The notes under the pieces were generated by a model that saw nothing but the letters and a program-made list of their open reading frames with translations, did not search any database and had not been told where the DNA came from. Both the position numbers and the translations under genes were made by a program. A stretch of 64,000 nt of DNA from Allacma fusca (lineage: Eukaryota > Arthropoda > Collembola > Symphypleona > Sminthuridae): positions 36,610,783-36,674,782 of the forward strand of contig OX359250.1 of assembly GCA_947179485.1 (NCBI GenBank). The letters are read 5' to 3'. Of this stretch, positions 48,997 through 61,729 are shown in pieces (within the stretch, counting starts at the first letter, position 1; each line of letters opens with the position of its first letter).

Positions 48997-50866
48997 AGCA
49001 GGCTGGGGCTCTGCGTGTTGGGTCCTTTTCTGGGTGTTGTACCATAAAACGCCCTATGTGCTATAAGTAGTTACCACAACGGTGGATTTATTTGATAGAT
49101 ACGTTTTAGCATGATCATATGGAAGGAACCGCCACAATTCCGCTCCCAAACAAGGCTCAAATTTATCCTAACTTTTACTCCAACGTCCACACGGGACATC
49201 AATGGTAGAGACGGTGTAGTGTGTAAGCTGAGTCATTATTTTTAGCCCATTACTCCCAACTTGATAAACAGTATGAGGTTCTGAGTGCATTAGTCCGGGG
49301 CTATTATACTGACACATGATCAGAGAGGAGACATGCGATATTAAAAAGTGCTCCGTCCGTAAAGTTTATTTCGTCCGTGTGAATCGCCTTCAAATTAAGG
49401 AAACCCTTTATTACCTCATCCTGGGAGTTGGGTGCATTTGTCTAAAAAAAAAAATATAACCTTTTAATTTAAATATCCATTTAGATCAATCTCATTTACT
49501 TTTATGACTCCGTCATCTCCCCTACTCCCCACAATAAAGTATGATTTGTAACAATGCCCTGACACTGATAAAAAAAAAAATGGTATTAAAAAGAAGGTAA
49601 TTTTATTTTGTTGGGATCGGAGACGTAACCTCATTCAGAGGAAGCGTGTGCGTTGTTCCTCCGTGTCCCACTCAACGCTAGAATAATTATTACTGGTGCG
49701 TAAAACACCCAGCAAATTTGTTTGTTACTTAATTAGCCTGATTACAAGGGAAGAGGAGTATGTAACGCGAGGATGACTTGCCCTACAAAATGATAGTCAG
49801 TCATGAACTTGAATCCCATTTCACATGAGGAGACCCATATGTATGGATTGCAGTCAGTCGGCCACTGCACTTTTCCCACACTGCACTCCCATGTGAGGAT
49901 ACATATACTCCTATATATACAGGGCTATATATCCTCTGTAGGAGTCTGTCATCGGAAAATAAGAATGAAATAAAAACCCGTTATGATTTCCACCTCCGTA
50001 TGTATCCTTTGACGTGGTGAGTTCTCTCGCACTTTAGAACACTCACATTGGATACAGGGGTAGGTACAAATGGACGTACTAAATGTACCCGAAAGAGCCA
50101 ACATGTAACTTTGTTGGAGCGACATGTACAGTCCTTACTCTTGTTCACGCTACCTCATCTGCCTCTGTCATCGCTGGCTTTTGACATATATATGTGACCC
50201 TTAAGAAAATATGGGTTTTAATCTTACTCCACCCCACAGTGTATAGTAGTGGAGTAAAAAAAAACTCATTCACTTTTAAAATCTCGGCATGATTGTTCTG
50301 CCATTTCTTTCATCCTGAAGGAGTTGTTCCACTACACGTTTCTGCTGGGATGTATATATATATATATGTAGGAGCATTGTGTGAGTGCCCATGCACTGCA
50401 ATCAGGGTAATTCAGGTATGTACCTCTTGAGCACTCTCGACTGGGGCTCTTGCCACGACAGACTCGTTGTGGCAAACTAATAACCATAATGTGTGTCATT
50501 GGGGAAATTGCTCTGCAGTCACAAAACCATCAAACAACAAATCACTTTGACTAAAGGCAAGAATAATAGATTGAGGAACATCGGCGGAATTGAACGTGGG
50601 AGGGGAAAAACCAGGTGGGTTTTTTTTTTCAACTGGAATTTCAGGAAATGAATGTGAAAGAGCAAGAGTTGGGATGTTTGATTTGGGACAGAGATACAGA
50701 GCAGGCCTTTGACTTGATGAGAATGACATGACTGACAAAAATCCTCTTGAGGCTTGTAAATTGCTAATGTATTTTCGTTCCTTGGGTGAGGAAGAGGCAC
50801 TTATTGTTCAACAGCTATACAACATTCCCAGACAATGAGAGGGCTTGTCCACACATTGTGACAGGA

Positions 50867-51095
50867 AGATCTTGAATACCAGAAGAGGAGCAAAATTTTG
50901 AATGCCTGAAGAGAGCAAAATTTTGAAAGGTGACAGTAAAAGGTCGAATGCCAGAAGAGAGCAAAATTTTGAAAGGTGTCAGTAAAATTTCGAATGACAG
51001 AAGAGAACAAAATGGCATCAAAATTTTGAATACCAGAAGAAAGCAGATTTGAAAAACAGGAAGAAATCAGAGTTCGAATACCAAAAGGAAACTGT
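50867..51095. repeat. Minisatellite with GAATGCCAGAAGAGAGCAAA-type unit
   Basis: Five or six copies of a unit GAAT(A/G)CCAGAAGAGAGC followed by AAAATTTTGAAAGGTG, with units of 28 to about 58 bp because some carry an extra CAGTAAAA block. Minus-strand open frames here are repeat-driven. Confidence 0.8.
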
Positions 51096-51646
51096 ACTGA
51101 TTTCACTAGATCGGTTCGATATGATGAGCATTGGTAATAGGTTCATTTGAACCCCTCTAAGGGATTACTTGAGAAGAAATACCCCTTATCAACTTTCCCC
51201 TCAACTTTTTATCATCTGTTTTTTTATCGACTGTCTTTTCCCACTCTTGGAGCTTATCTCAGTCCAGCTTCTGGTCCGTATTGATTTAGTACGACAAGGA
51301 ATTATTGCACGAGCATGAGCCTTACAAAACGTGTCTCGTTTATATTTAGACTCCGACATCATATATATATAGATATGCGTCAGCCCATGTTTTTCCCCAT
51401 ACTACCAAACTCTACAAAGGAGATATAGCAACTGTAAGTATGCACTCTAAAAATTCCAAGTGCACATGGCACATGCAGATTTTTTTAGGCGTGTGTACTG
51501 TTTTGAATAATAATAGTAATCACAGCACCCACGCCATCAGCAAACCAAAAAGGTTAAGATGAATTGAATTTCTATTCACAAGTATACTCAAGTGACAACA
51601 TTACTTTCTCATGAATAGCAAAAAGTTGTGTTTTTTTTTCAAATAC

Positions 51647-51652
51647 AAAAAA
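51647..51652 (-). terminator. RNA polymerase III terminator of the 5S gene
   Basis: Six A on the plus strand are TTTTTT on the minus strand, 7 nt past the 3' end of the 5S rRNA. A second, longer T run follows at 51631-51639 only on the plus strand. Confidence 0.75.
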
Positions 51653-51659
51653 CAGTAAT

Positions 51660-51777
51660 GCCAACAACACCCGGGGTTCCCAAGCGGTCACCCATCCAAG
51701 TACTAACCGGGCCCAACGTTGCTTAACTTCAGTGATCGGACGAGAACTGGTGCTTTCAACGTGGTATGGCCGTTGGC
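51660..51777 (-). rRNA. 5S ribosomal RNA
   Basis: 118-nt gene on the minus strand, recognised base by base. It begins GCCAACGGCCATACCACG, continues GAAAGCACC, and ends GGGTGTTGTTGGC, so the terminal helix (GCCAACG with the GTTGGC end) closes. The internal promoter is intact: A box near AAGTTAAGCAACGTTGGGC and C box near GGATGGGTGACCGCTTGGGA. Transcribed by Pol III with TFIIIA. Only one copy is present here, whereas 5S genes usually occur in tandem arrays or dispersed; it has no visible mutations and a proper terminator, so it looks functional. The open frame that overlaps it is an artefact. Confidence 0.97.
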
Positions 51778-52020
51778 AAGTTTTCAGGGAGCCAGACCCA
51801 GTGTTACTACTCAGGGAACTTACTCGAGCTAATCTGTTCCTGCTTAAAAAACTTTGCCTTATCCACACCCGTCTGTAATTCGAGGTTAACTGCTCACATA
51901 TGATTACTGCCATACTCATACTCATGCATTATACATGGGCTCGTGTAAGAACTTGAGAGAGTGAACAGAAACGAGTTAATTAACTCGAACACTGCTCTCA
52001 CAAGAAACCATATCATAAGC

Positions 52021-52092
52021 GGTTCCATGGTGTAACGGTTAGCACTCTGGACTTTGAATCCAGCGATCCGAGTTCAAATCTCGGTGGAACCT
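52021..52092 (+). tRNA. tRNA-Gln (anticodon TTG)
   Basis: Complete cloverleaf of 72 nt including the discriminator base. Acceptor stem GGTTCCA pairs with TGGAACC. The anticodon stem CTGGA/TCCAG encloses loop CTTTGAA, with anticodon TTG at 52054-52056 reading CAA (Gln). The T arm CCGAG/CTCGG encloses TTCAAAT. No intron; CCA is not encoded, as in eukaryotes. A T run at 52102-52105 serves as Pol III terminator, with a second at 52108-52111. It lies 243 bp from, and divergent to, the 5S gene. Confidence 0.97.
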
Positions 52093-52101
52093 CAGTATTT
52101 A

Positions 52102-52105
52102 TTTT
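52102..52105 (+). terminator. RNA polymerase III terminator of tRNA-Gln
   Basis: TTTT ten bases past the tRNA 3' end, with a back-up TTTT at 52108-52111. Confidence 0.6.
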
Positions 52106-52169
52106 GCTTTTAATATTTTAGTACCGTGCTATTTTGCATTGTGATTTGTAGCACCACACTATTGCTCTG

Positions 52170-52510
52170 AGAATTTTAGCATAATGCTATTTTTCTTTAA
52201 GAATTATAGTACGAATATATTTTTCTTTAAGAATTTTAGTACGAATATATTTTTCTTTAAGAATTTTAGTACGAATATACTTTTCTTTAAGAGTTTTAGT
52301 ACGAATATACTTTTCTTTAAGAGTTTTAGTAGGGATATATTTTTCTTCAATAATTTTGGTAGGAATAAATATACTTTTCTTCAAGAGTTGTAGTAGGAAT
52401 AAATATACTTTTCTTCAAGAGTTGTAGTAGGAATAAATATATTTTTCTTTAAGAGTTTTATTAGAAATATATTTTTCGTTAAGAGTTTTAGTAAGTAGAT
52501 ATATAATTAT
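52170..52510. repeat. 30-bp minisatellite directly after the tRNA gene
   Basis: At least nine copies of ATATATTTTTCTTTAAGAAT followed by TTTAGTACGA. The first five or so are near-identical at exactly 30 bp; the later ones are longer (33-36 bp) with AGGAATAA inserts. The 30-bp period keeps frames open on both strands, so open frames here are repeat artefacts. Confidence 0.9.
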
Positions 52511-54659
52511 TTTTCTTGAAGAATTTTAGCACCAAGTTATTTTACTTCGCTAATTTTAATGCCCCACTATTTGCTTCGGAATCTGTAGTACCCATGAAGG
52601 ATTTTCCTAAGAAATGCATTAGCATCAATGCATCCTGTCGGAATCAAAAATCTTCTGAGCTTAATTCTTTCTCAGAACAGTACTCTCAGATAGTCCTGCT
52701 GAATTCTGTATTTACTCAGAATTGCTCGCTTAATTTACTTCTGCCGAGGAGCTTCATCAGAGCTTATGTCCCCCATTGTAGATGATGTGTTTGGGTTATG
52801 GTTTACTTCACATAGGAAACTGTAGGATTGATTTGCTTCGGAAATTCTTTCAAGGATTTAATTCTTGACATAAGGCTGCTCAACTCTTGCTTTACTTCCC
52901 AGAAAAATCAACTTCCCGGGAATCCACGGGAAGGTTAATGGACGGTCTTGTCTTCTTTTCTTCTCCCCTCATATTTTGTTACACACTAACTCAAGCAATC
53001 CTGAGTCGTGTCAGATTGGCCGGGAATTTTTTCTGAGAAGCATATCAGACAGCGTCAGGAATTACGAAAAAGACGGCAAGGTTTAAGTATAGATAGAGTT
53101 ATGACTGTGTGAGCACTCCAAAATATTTCATAGATGCCAATGTAATTACTGAACCTACAAATCCTACTACCTACATACTATGCAAATGAATGTTACCTTA
53201 CCCAAATAAATCCCCCTTTCAATAAAATCCCATTGTAAGGGTAATTTACTTATTACCTTATTTTTATCCTACCTGACTGTACTGTACCAGAAAAGGAATA
53301 TCCAGAATATCTGACCTACAGAATAGAAATACTAAAACCCCCTGTTAATTTCCTGAGAAAGGGAAGCGTTATTTACAATAGCTAATTTTCCTGGCAGACT
53401 CACTGCCAGAGGAAGTTTCCTTATAAATGCGTACTAAATGCTCCTTTAGATATTCCATTAAGGAGGTCTTGAGGCTAAGGGCATTTTCAGTGCCGGGCAA
53501 AGATTCTGAGAGGAACTGCTCCCATGAAAATAAAGTTTGCTGAGAGCTCTTATTTATTTTTTCCGAGGGATGTAAAACGTTAATCGGACTTACAGGACGG
53601 ATTTGTAGGAACTCAAAAGCTACAGACACTTACAAGGAGACCTAAAGAATTAAACCAATAGTTACGTGGAGGAATGGAGGCTCTGACTACTAGAACAGAG
53701 GACTATAACAATTCATTTGAACTATAAGTAGCGGGTTGTGGGAAGGACCATTCAACTGATTTCACATTTGGGTCCAGGAAATAGAGAAAACTACCCATTT
53801 AATTCTGCCCAGTCCCACGTGGTCCCTGGGACCCGTGTTTCCTCACGGGTTTGAGTAGGAAATGACAGTAAAGTTGAATGGATGAAGAGAATGCTCAGAT
53901 GGGTGGTCAATAGTTATTTGAATTCGGATTTTGGCCAAGATGTTCCCGGGAGTTGAGCTCTTTTGACAGATATAATCGTAAAAAGACGTGCGTCAATGGT
54001 AAGTGTGTACGGAGGAGTGTAGTCACAATAAATTCAGTGCTTTCTCCCAAAATCCCTTCCCCCTCCTCTGGTGTGGCTCACAATTCCTCTGGATGTGTGG
54101 ACGAGGAGGTTCGGCGAGAATGTGCGTACTAACTGTATCTATGTATCTACCTATAATAAAATGTGCTGTTAGAAATAAATATGGGGAAAAAATAGGAGTT
54201 GATTTCCATGTGTAGGACAAATAAAGGCGAAAGTCGCAAGAGATGTAATAAAATAGGCTTGACTGGGCGAGTGTGATAAATCAGGTTTTCACCATTTAAT
54301 TCCAACGTCTGCATTTTCAATAGCTTTTCTCTTCCTCAGTCTCTTATTCTGTCTTGCAAAACGGTAGGAAAAACCAGGAGCGGAACAGTTTCCCAGAGAC
54401 GAGAGGAGAGGAGAGGGGAAAAAAGGAGGTGGGGGGGGGGGGGAAGAAAGGAGTTGAAGGAATTTTATGCACATATACTTTCTCCTGAGCTCCTCTGAGG
54501 AGGAAAGAGTCCAAGAGGAACTGCATCTATAATTTTCTTCTCTCAACATCTCCCGTGAGTTCCCAGTGCTAAGAGTCCTCTCGGCTATATTCAACTACTA
54601 AAAAGTTAAAATGAAAGGAAACTGTGTGAGAAACGCGCTCTTTCTTTTTTTTTTTACTT

Positions 54660-54760
54660 CTGCAATGAACTGCAACTACTACAACTACAACTCTTGCTGC
54701 AACTACTACTACTACTGCTGATGCTACTACTACTACTACAACTCCTACTACTCCTTGAGA
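54660..54760. repeat. (ACT)n/(ACA)n trinucleotide microsatellite
   Basis: Mixed ACT, ACA and GCTACT triplets for about 100 bp, giving Val/Ser runs in open frames. Confidence 0.85.
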
Positions 54761-55189
54761 ATATATGTGGTACGTGAAGGAGTCTCGGGATGTCATTCCG
54801 CACTATTATTTCTAATACGCATTGTACTCCTCTTTTTGTCCTCCACCTCCTCTTGGCCTCTTCCCCGAGCAAATGTTTTCAAATTATAGGAGACCTCGAG
54901 AGGACATGGAGTTGGGAGATTGTGGAGGCGCCTCGAAAATTTCCAGTGATTCATTTGTATTAGACATTTACTCATTTCCCCCCGAATTCACAATAGACAG
55001 GAAGATTCAACTGAAGATTCAATTTTCGACTTTCAAAGATAACTACAGAGATGCCTCCGTGCCTCCGTACAAAGAGGAATATATCATGATCATTTTCTTA
55101 CTCCCTTTAAAACTATTCAAATATGATTCATTCTCATGTATAGTAATTATTCAGTACCATCATCCTCGGGGGTCTCACTGTCGAAGGCA

Positions 55190-55192
55190 CGG

Positions 55193-55233
<41 letters not shown>

Positions 55234-55252
55234 TCTCTCTCACTCTTTCTGT
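55190..55252. repeat. C11 run followed by an interrupted (CT)n microsatellite
   Basis: A poly-C run at about 55192-55202, then three CT blocks separated by CA steps. Confidence 0.88.
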
Positions 55253-56577
55253 CTAAACAATTATTTCTCTCTCTTCTGGATCGCCCTTTGATTACACTAG
55301 TGACAATGGCGGGGACTCTCTCCTTATTCGGTATCCTTAAGTGTTCTCAACCCCGGTATTCTTTTTGTGAGCGGGGAATATGACAGGAATACAAAACATG
55401 ATGATTCCGTAGTCCACGCACATTTTCCTCCATCAATTCATTCCCGCTTTCCCAGGACTCTCCCGACCAACTCTGCCTCAACTTCCCCACCAGCCCGAAA
55501 TTCCAATACTAATTGCTCCCACCATTTTCCTCGAATTTCAATCTGGGAAGGTAAGTGTGTGTACTAAACTCTCTCTTACACGGAACCCTCTCCCTAGGAC
55601 CTAAGCACTGGGAGTTAACAAGGGCACAAACTTTTCTACCACGTGGAATTAGTTTTCCTTAACTGGATTTTCAATGTGGGCTCCGTCACGCTCTTCCTAC
55701 TTAACTCCCTTCGAAGGTTCACAGAGGGCAGGAGTTGTGATTCCTTTCCCTATGATTTCCCACTGCTTTCTTTTTAAAGCTAGCAGAATTTTTTATTTTA
55801 TTTTATCTCGCTCCAATAAATACCCTTAATAATATAATAATTCCGAATTTTAAATAGTAAGTAATTTTGAGTGAATGTCTCGTGGAGATGTGTCTTCCTG
55901 ATCCCACTTTGGACCCCTTTTCCTTGATTTGAGAAAGTTATGCCTGAAATTTCTTTAGGGGAAAGTTTGAGAGTTTACTTTGCTTCTTAACGGGTGAGTT
56001 TGAGGAAGATTTTGGTGGCAGGTGAGGATTACTATACGGAAGAAGGGAAGAAAACAGAGTGTTATTTTATGTCGTAATGAGGCAAGATCTTATGTGGATC
56101 GAAGGCTTCAAAGTGCACGGTGCTTTCACTCTCTCTCTCTCTCTCTCTCTCTGGAATTGTTAGACTTCCCGTGACTCAGCCTATAGTCCGAATGTATTAC
56201 GGATGAAGAATTTGATAACTAATATCAGGGAAGACGTCAAGTATGAATGATGACGGGAGTTCCGTATGTATCTCCCTGAGTTGCGGCTCTGACTCTCTAA
56301 TTCCTCCAACTCCGTTGTTATTCTAGAAAATTACGAAATGGATTTCCATTCATGTGCAATCATGAGCAAATTTACGTGCTTTTTACTTTGACTTCCCATC
56401 TCCCCGTTAACTCTTTCCTTATAGGGTTCTTCCAATGACTCCACCCGGAAAAATTTCCATGGCGTCTTTCTTTTTTTTTTCACACAAAAATGTGTACACA
56501 TTCCCTCTCGCATTCACATATGTGAGTACATACGGATGCATCCTTTGTAGGAACAAAAACACACACACGGAGACACA

Positions 56578-56610
56578 TCAACATACACACACACACACAC
56601 ACACACAGAC
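56578..56610. repeat. (CA)n microsatellite
   Basis: CA-rich run with about 12 clean units, flanked by ACACGGAGACACA. Confidence 0.85.
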
Positions 56611-57699
56611 GGAGAGCCACATATGCCCATGAGATAAACGGAGTGAACATATGTAGAAGTTTCCCTGTAAAAAAACTAGATGCTTTCCCACTTACAAATA
56701 AATTACATTTTTCTAACACACTCACGGAAACATCATTTTGAAATAGAACTTTAGTTACTTACATAGGTTTCGTTCTTGCTCGTCCTGGACAGAGCTCCCA
56801 GCCTGAAACTCCGGCATAGCTTTCCCCATGCAAGTTTTATGATTACGGCGGGAAATAATAAAAAAAGCAGCGGCTCAAAATAACCGAATAAAAGAGAAAG
56901 CAGGGGAAGAATTCCTGACTTCCCAACCTACCTGTATCCCGACTTACTTACATAAATCTCCATATAATTACACAACGGGCATACTAAAAGTGAAACATTC
57001 ACACTCAAGTATGCACACGCAGGGTTCCCACAGCCCGACCCATGCATCCAGTGAAAAACGTGTGGGGGAAGAGCTACCTAGGAAAATACTTGAGGAGAGA
57101 GAAAGAAACCTGAGCTTGCACATTGTTTCCTTAAACTTATTCTCCATTCAAGTTGCATACATTGCCACGTTATTTCTCACAATCTTCCTCTTCTCCCCGT
57201 ATTTTGTTTTCCGGGAGAGCATTTAATATTTTTCTGGAGGAAAAAGAAAAACTTTGTCTAACTTTCTCGCTCCTCTTTTTTTATCCATTTTAGAAAGATC
57301 CAGATTGCATTTTAAGCTTTAATCGTTTTCCTGTGTGCTTTCCTATGTATGTAAATATACGGCAGGGAATCCTGTAGTTCAGTATACTAGGGACGGACAT
57401 ACAGGAGTATGGAAAAGTTTGTCAGCATTTTTATAATTTTCGCACCCTACAACAACTAAAGACTCCAACTATCTCCTTCCCTTTGGGCCGGGCCTTACTG
57501 TGTGGGGTCCGAAAATTCCTAAAGTTTTGATTAATGGAGGGTACATGCTATACATTTGCATTTGGGCTTATAATTACATACCTGTATGTACGTGTACCCT
57601 CCGTATTTTGCGCAGGTTCCTTAATAAGCCTTTCTATCCCTAATTATAATGAGCTCTGGGTCAGGAATGGCAGTTGTGCACGCATTCACTTTCACTCTT

Positions 57700-57812
57700 A
57701 TGCTATAAGCTCCGGTGAAAGTATAGCAATACTCCAGTGAAAGTTTAGAAAGTTCTGGTGAAAGTATAGGAAGCTCCGGTGAAAGTATTGAAAATTCTGG
57801 TGAAAGTATTTT
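57700..57812. repeat. Minisatellite, about 24-bp CTCCGGTGAAAGTATAG unit
   Basis: Five copies alternating CTCCGGTGAAAGTAT and TTCTGGTGAAAGTAT. Confidence 0.8.
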
Positions 57813-59302
57813 TTTTGTTTTAAATTAATAGATTTATGTTGAGCAGGAGGAGTGGAGCGAGAAAAATTACCGCTTTAACAAGAGATGATTAGAGGGAAGC
57901 CAAATGACGTCTAAATTGAATGAGTTGTACATAATTTAAAAAATTAGTCTTCCGAGGTTCCTCGGATCATTCCATGGACAATCAACTGAGGGGAAGACAC
58001 GTAAAGCGGCAGTAACTTTAAGCCGGACATAAAGTTTAATGAAAAATTCAGGGAATGGAGACAAGTTGTTCCAGTAATCAGCCACTATTTAAAGTTGTTG
58101 CGGATCTTCCTCCAATGTTTTGTCAGTCACGATAAAATGTCCTGGCAATTGTAAACTTGTTATTACCTTCCACATTTCCAAAAATTACCACTGTTAAAGA
58201 TTGCCATTGCTAAGGAGTAACATTTTGTTATGTTGTGAATAATGGTCCTGCAGAACTGTAATGTACAGAAAACATTCGTATAGGAATACCTACCATGCTC
58301 AGAATACGATTGCTATAAGGAGAGCTATACATAGATATAAAGAGTACGATTGTCATGTACAGAGTACGACTGCAACCTACAGGATAGGAAGCTACGGAGA
58401 AAGTAGTAGATACTGCTGAAGAATAACATTTTGTTATATGGAGAGTGGAATCGCTAGCGAATAAAATTTTGCAGTGTAGAGAATAGCATTGCTGGAGAGC
58501 CCTATTGGGGAAGGACATCAAGGAAGAAGACCAAGGCACGGGAGAGAGGTGTAAGAGGAAGACGGAGGAGGTGGATGGTTTGGAACGGAGATAAAGGAGT
58601 AAACCTCCTGAAGAAACAAATGTCTCCATTGCGTGTACCTTATTACCGTGTTAATGTCTCTGTTGAGCATTTCAAAGACGGTTTACCCGCCTTTTACAGG
58701 TCATCATAAAAGCAAGTAAAGTATATTTACCATGCAACGTTTCCATTAAGCATTATTTATCGTCCGATCTTATTACTTTCCCTCCACCGGAAAACGGGAA
58801 AAATTGTATCAATAGTTGAGCCACATAGGGAGAGGAATGACCAGAGGGAATCTTCTCTTACCTTTCCTCCGTCCCTCTGTATCGAGTGTGTAGAGCCCCC
58901 CCCTCGAACATACAATATTTATTTATCCTAACCAACTGGAACAAGATTAACGTTAGAGAGCATCATCGTAAAGACACAATTGCTACCTTTCTCCCGGTCT
59001 TGGGATATAAGCTTGAATTTAATTGGCCCGGCTCAATTCACTGCCTTTATTACTCCTTAATGGACCCTGTTTCTCCTCAAATTACTTGATTTATTCAACC
59101 AATCTAGGTAATTGTTGAAGGTCCCTTCCACACATGCCCTTTCTCCCTACCATTCTCCTTCGCTTTTGCTGGAGGTCCCTCTCATCAAGCACAGCCTTGT
59201 GGTCTCCGACGACTTCCTAGTTGCTCTCCCTCGTCCTCAAACTACCAGCGGCTTTTCAATTTACTTCCTATAATGGGGCTCGTTTCAGTTTAAAAGCTTA
59301 TT

Positions 59303-59306
<4 letters not shown>

Positions 59307-59338
<32 letters not shown>
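59307..59338. repeat. (CA)n microsatellite
   Basis: About 15 CA units, then CATACATACA. Confidence 0.9.
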
Positions 59339-59340
<2 letters not shown>

Positions 59341-61332
59341 TACAGAAAGACACACACACATACAAAATCCGGGGGGTTCAAAATCTAATACTATTACTGC
59401 CGAGACGAGAGCTGGCAAGAACAACAAAATCCCTGACAAATTTACGAGCTATAGCGTCACTACATGAAAATCCGAAGGCTCCAAAGTGTTTCACCTAAGG
59501 ACCGCAAAAGAGCCACACAAAAAATTATAAAAAAATTGGCAAATCAATCTCATTTGACAATTTCCATTTCCGGAGAAGAATGACCCTCTGTAAGGGCAGA
59601 CGTAATTACAATCAGGACTAAATACGAGTAAATGTCTTCCTTGTTCCGAGGGCATTTGGAATTTGTCCCGGGAATGACAAAGTCAAATATTACAAGTTGT
59701 AAGTCCTTGTGACATTTGTCCATGTGGAATAAATTGGAGGCTGCCGAAGGCATCGGAGCATTTCCAGAGGATGGATATAAAATGCAATGAAATTAAATTC
59801 CCAAGGTTTTCACCTCTCATTGGGAAGGCTCAGCAGGGAACTAACTAACTAACTTCTCTTCAAGTCAACCCTTTCAACTTAATTAGAACCAGTAAGGAGC
59901 CGCCTCTCAATTTATTTCCCAAACACTGGAGGGACTAGGGTTCATACGACTGTTATTTAAAAAAATGAAGAGCTCGAGTGGATTTCTTGTGGCTTTGACT
60001 TTCTCTACAGAGTAATAATAAAGTGATTAGAATCATTTGAAAGTAGGTTTAATAAAGGTAAGAAACTTTGAGTTGTCTCAAGGACTCTTTGATTCCCGCT
60101 CTGATTCTTGTAAGTATGCGTTTCTGCAAGTTTTGTGTGAATTTTCTCTTCCGCCTTCTTCATCTCCGTGGGTTTACTTTCCCCTGACTTTCTCTTTCTT
60201 TTAATTCGTATATTTTTCTTCTCTCTCTCTCTCTCTCTCCATCTTCCCATTCTGATTCTTTAGTATGTTATGCCATCGTTACTCCTCTCCCTCTCGGTTC
60301 ACTTTCCCCTTTCCATTTCACTTATTCCATTCTATTTTCTATTTCTTTGTTTCCCTTGAATTCCTTTCTGCCGTTCTAAAAATTCCTCGGGAGTCTAAAT
60401 TTGCAAAATGATAGTCGGTGGAACTGTTGCTGGGACAAGTTTCCAATTTTGCTAACCCTTTTGGGTTTTTGGGTGTCTATTTACAAGAAATAATTAATTG
60501 AGTGGGAGAAGGGCTTGGGATGGGAATCTCGGTGAGGAATTTTGGGAGAGGGATGTTGTAGGTATAGACAAGGGAAGGAGAGGAGTAGGGAAAAACGGAT
60601 GACAGTCAAAATTCAATTCACACTGTCCCAGGGTGACAGGACGACCCCCATAATTGGATTCTCACTAGCGCACGTCAACATTTGCCTCTTGGAAGAAAAC
60701 TTGAAGCAGAGCTCAGATTTTCTTTCTCTCACTCAATCTCTCCTCACTCACTCTGCCTCAATCTCCCTGTCTAGCCTATTTTCCCGTGGACGGATTGGCC
60801 CTGTTGGCCTTTGTGTGTGTGTCCCCCTAAAGGAACATGATGTAGGTCCCTGATTCTATTTTCTATTGTAGTTTATGGAAATAACATTTGAATGTGGATT
60901 CCTCCCTTGGTGGAAATTTTCATGGGAGTTTGTGTATACTATGTAGCCAGAGTCGTTGCCGTACTCTAATATCATTTCCTTCTCCCTGTCTGTAGGCTTT
61001 TTATTCTCAACTTTATGACATCACTTGGATCCCATTATTTCCCTCTTATTTACTACCACCGTTACCCACAAATTCACCCATAAACCTTCTTCACACTCAT
61101 GATTTTCCGTTGGGGCTTCAAGTCCTTCCGTGAAAAATCTCTTCCAAATATTATTCCCTCTGACCTGTTGACAGCATTAGTCGCTTCCTTACTTCCTTAT
61201 TTTTCTAGAAGGCCTTTCCCCTTCAGAATATATGCAAGCACTTTCTTCATCAATTCTTAGGCAGGCATGTATAAGCACTTTCTCTGTGTATGTACCTACA
61301 TATGATGAGACTTTCTCTGTATATGTACCTAC

Positions 61333-61635
61333 ATATCGTCGCTGAAGATGCAAAATGGTCTACATGCATTTTCGATTAAAATCAAAATGGTCTACTTGTA
61401 GTTTTACTAAATTCAAAATGGAATAGATGCATCAAGTTTTAAAAGCAATATGGTCTACATACAATTTCGCTTAAAAGCAGAATGGTCATTAGGAAAGTAT
61501 ACACGCATATAGTTCATTTTGCTTGTATGAAGGCTTTCAACTATTCCATTTTGCCTTGAAGGAAAAAGACATGTAGACTATTTTGCTTCTAATCGAAATT
61601 GCACTTAGACCATTTTGCTTCTTCACCGACGATAT
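61333..61635. mobile_element. Fold-back (long inverted repeat) element, possibly a MITE
   Basis: The first 60 or so bases (ATATCGTCGCTGAAGATGCA, then AAATGGTCTACATGCATTTT...) are the imperfect reverse complement of the last 60 or so (...TTGCTTCTTCACCGACGATAT). The interior has several head-to-tail CAAAATGGTCTACATGCA-type units of about 32 bp on the left arm and inverted units on the right. No coding capacity. A clear target-site duplication was not seen. It could also be an inverted minisatellite. Confidence 0.65.
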
Positions 61636-61729
61636 AATGTGTATTTCTCTGTACGAACACCTGTCAGGATAGAGATTTCTCCGTAGAAATATTTACAAGG
61701 CGTTTCTTCATATAACTGTAAAGACTCCA

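Larger units (their letters stand above)
47576..51646. other. Intergenic region with simple repeats
   Basis: No gene recognised. The interval next to 47576 should carry the 5' UTR and promoter of tetraspan D. Features are a TAG/GTT-type trinucleotide stretch near 47745-47785, (AG)n at 48380-48424, (CT)n at 48964-48993, a minisatellite at 50867-51095 and scattered A/T runs. Confidence 0.45.

Noticed and set aside
51572-51925. 117-codon minus-strand open frame
   Set aside because: It runs through the 5S rRNA gene.
52184-52393. Repetitive open frames on both strands (NIFFFKN-type and KYIRTK-type repeats)
   Set aside because: Produced by the 30-bp minisatellite, whose period is a multiple of three.
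54822-55256. 144-codon plus-strand open frame
   Set aside because: The end is a CT-microsatellite-encoded SLSLS run and no motif is recognised; may contain a real exon but cannot be supported.
58228-58629. 133-codon minus-strand open frame
   Set aside because: Lies over degenerate repeats (GAGTACGATTG and ATAACATTTTGTTAT motifs) with Ser-rich composition.
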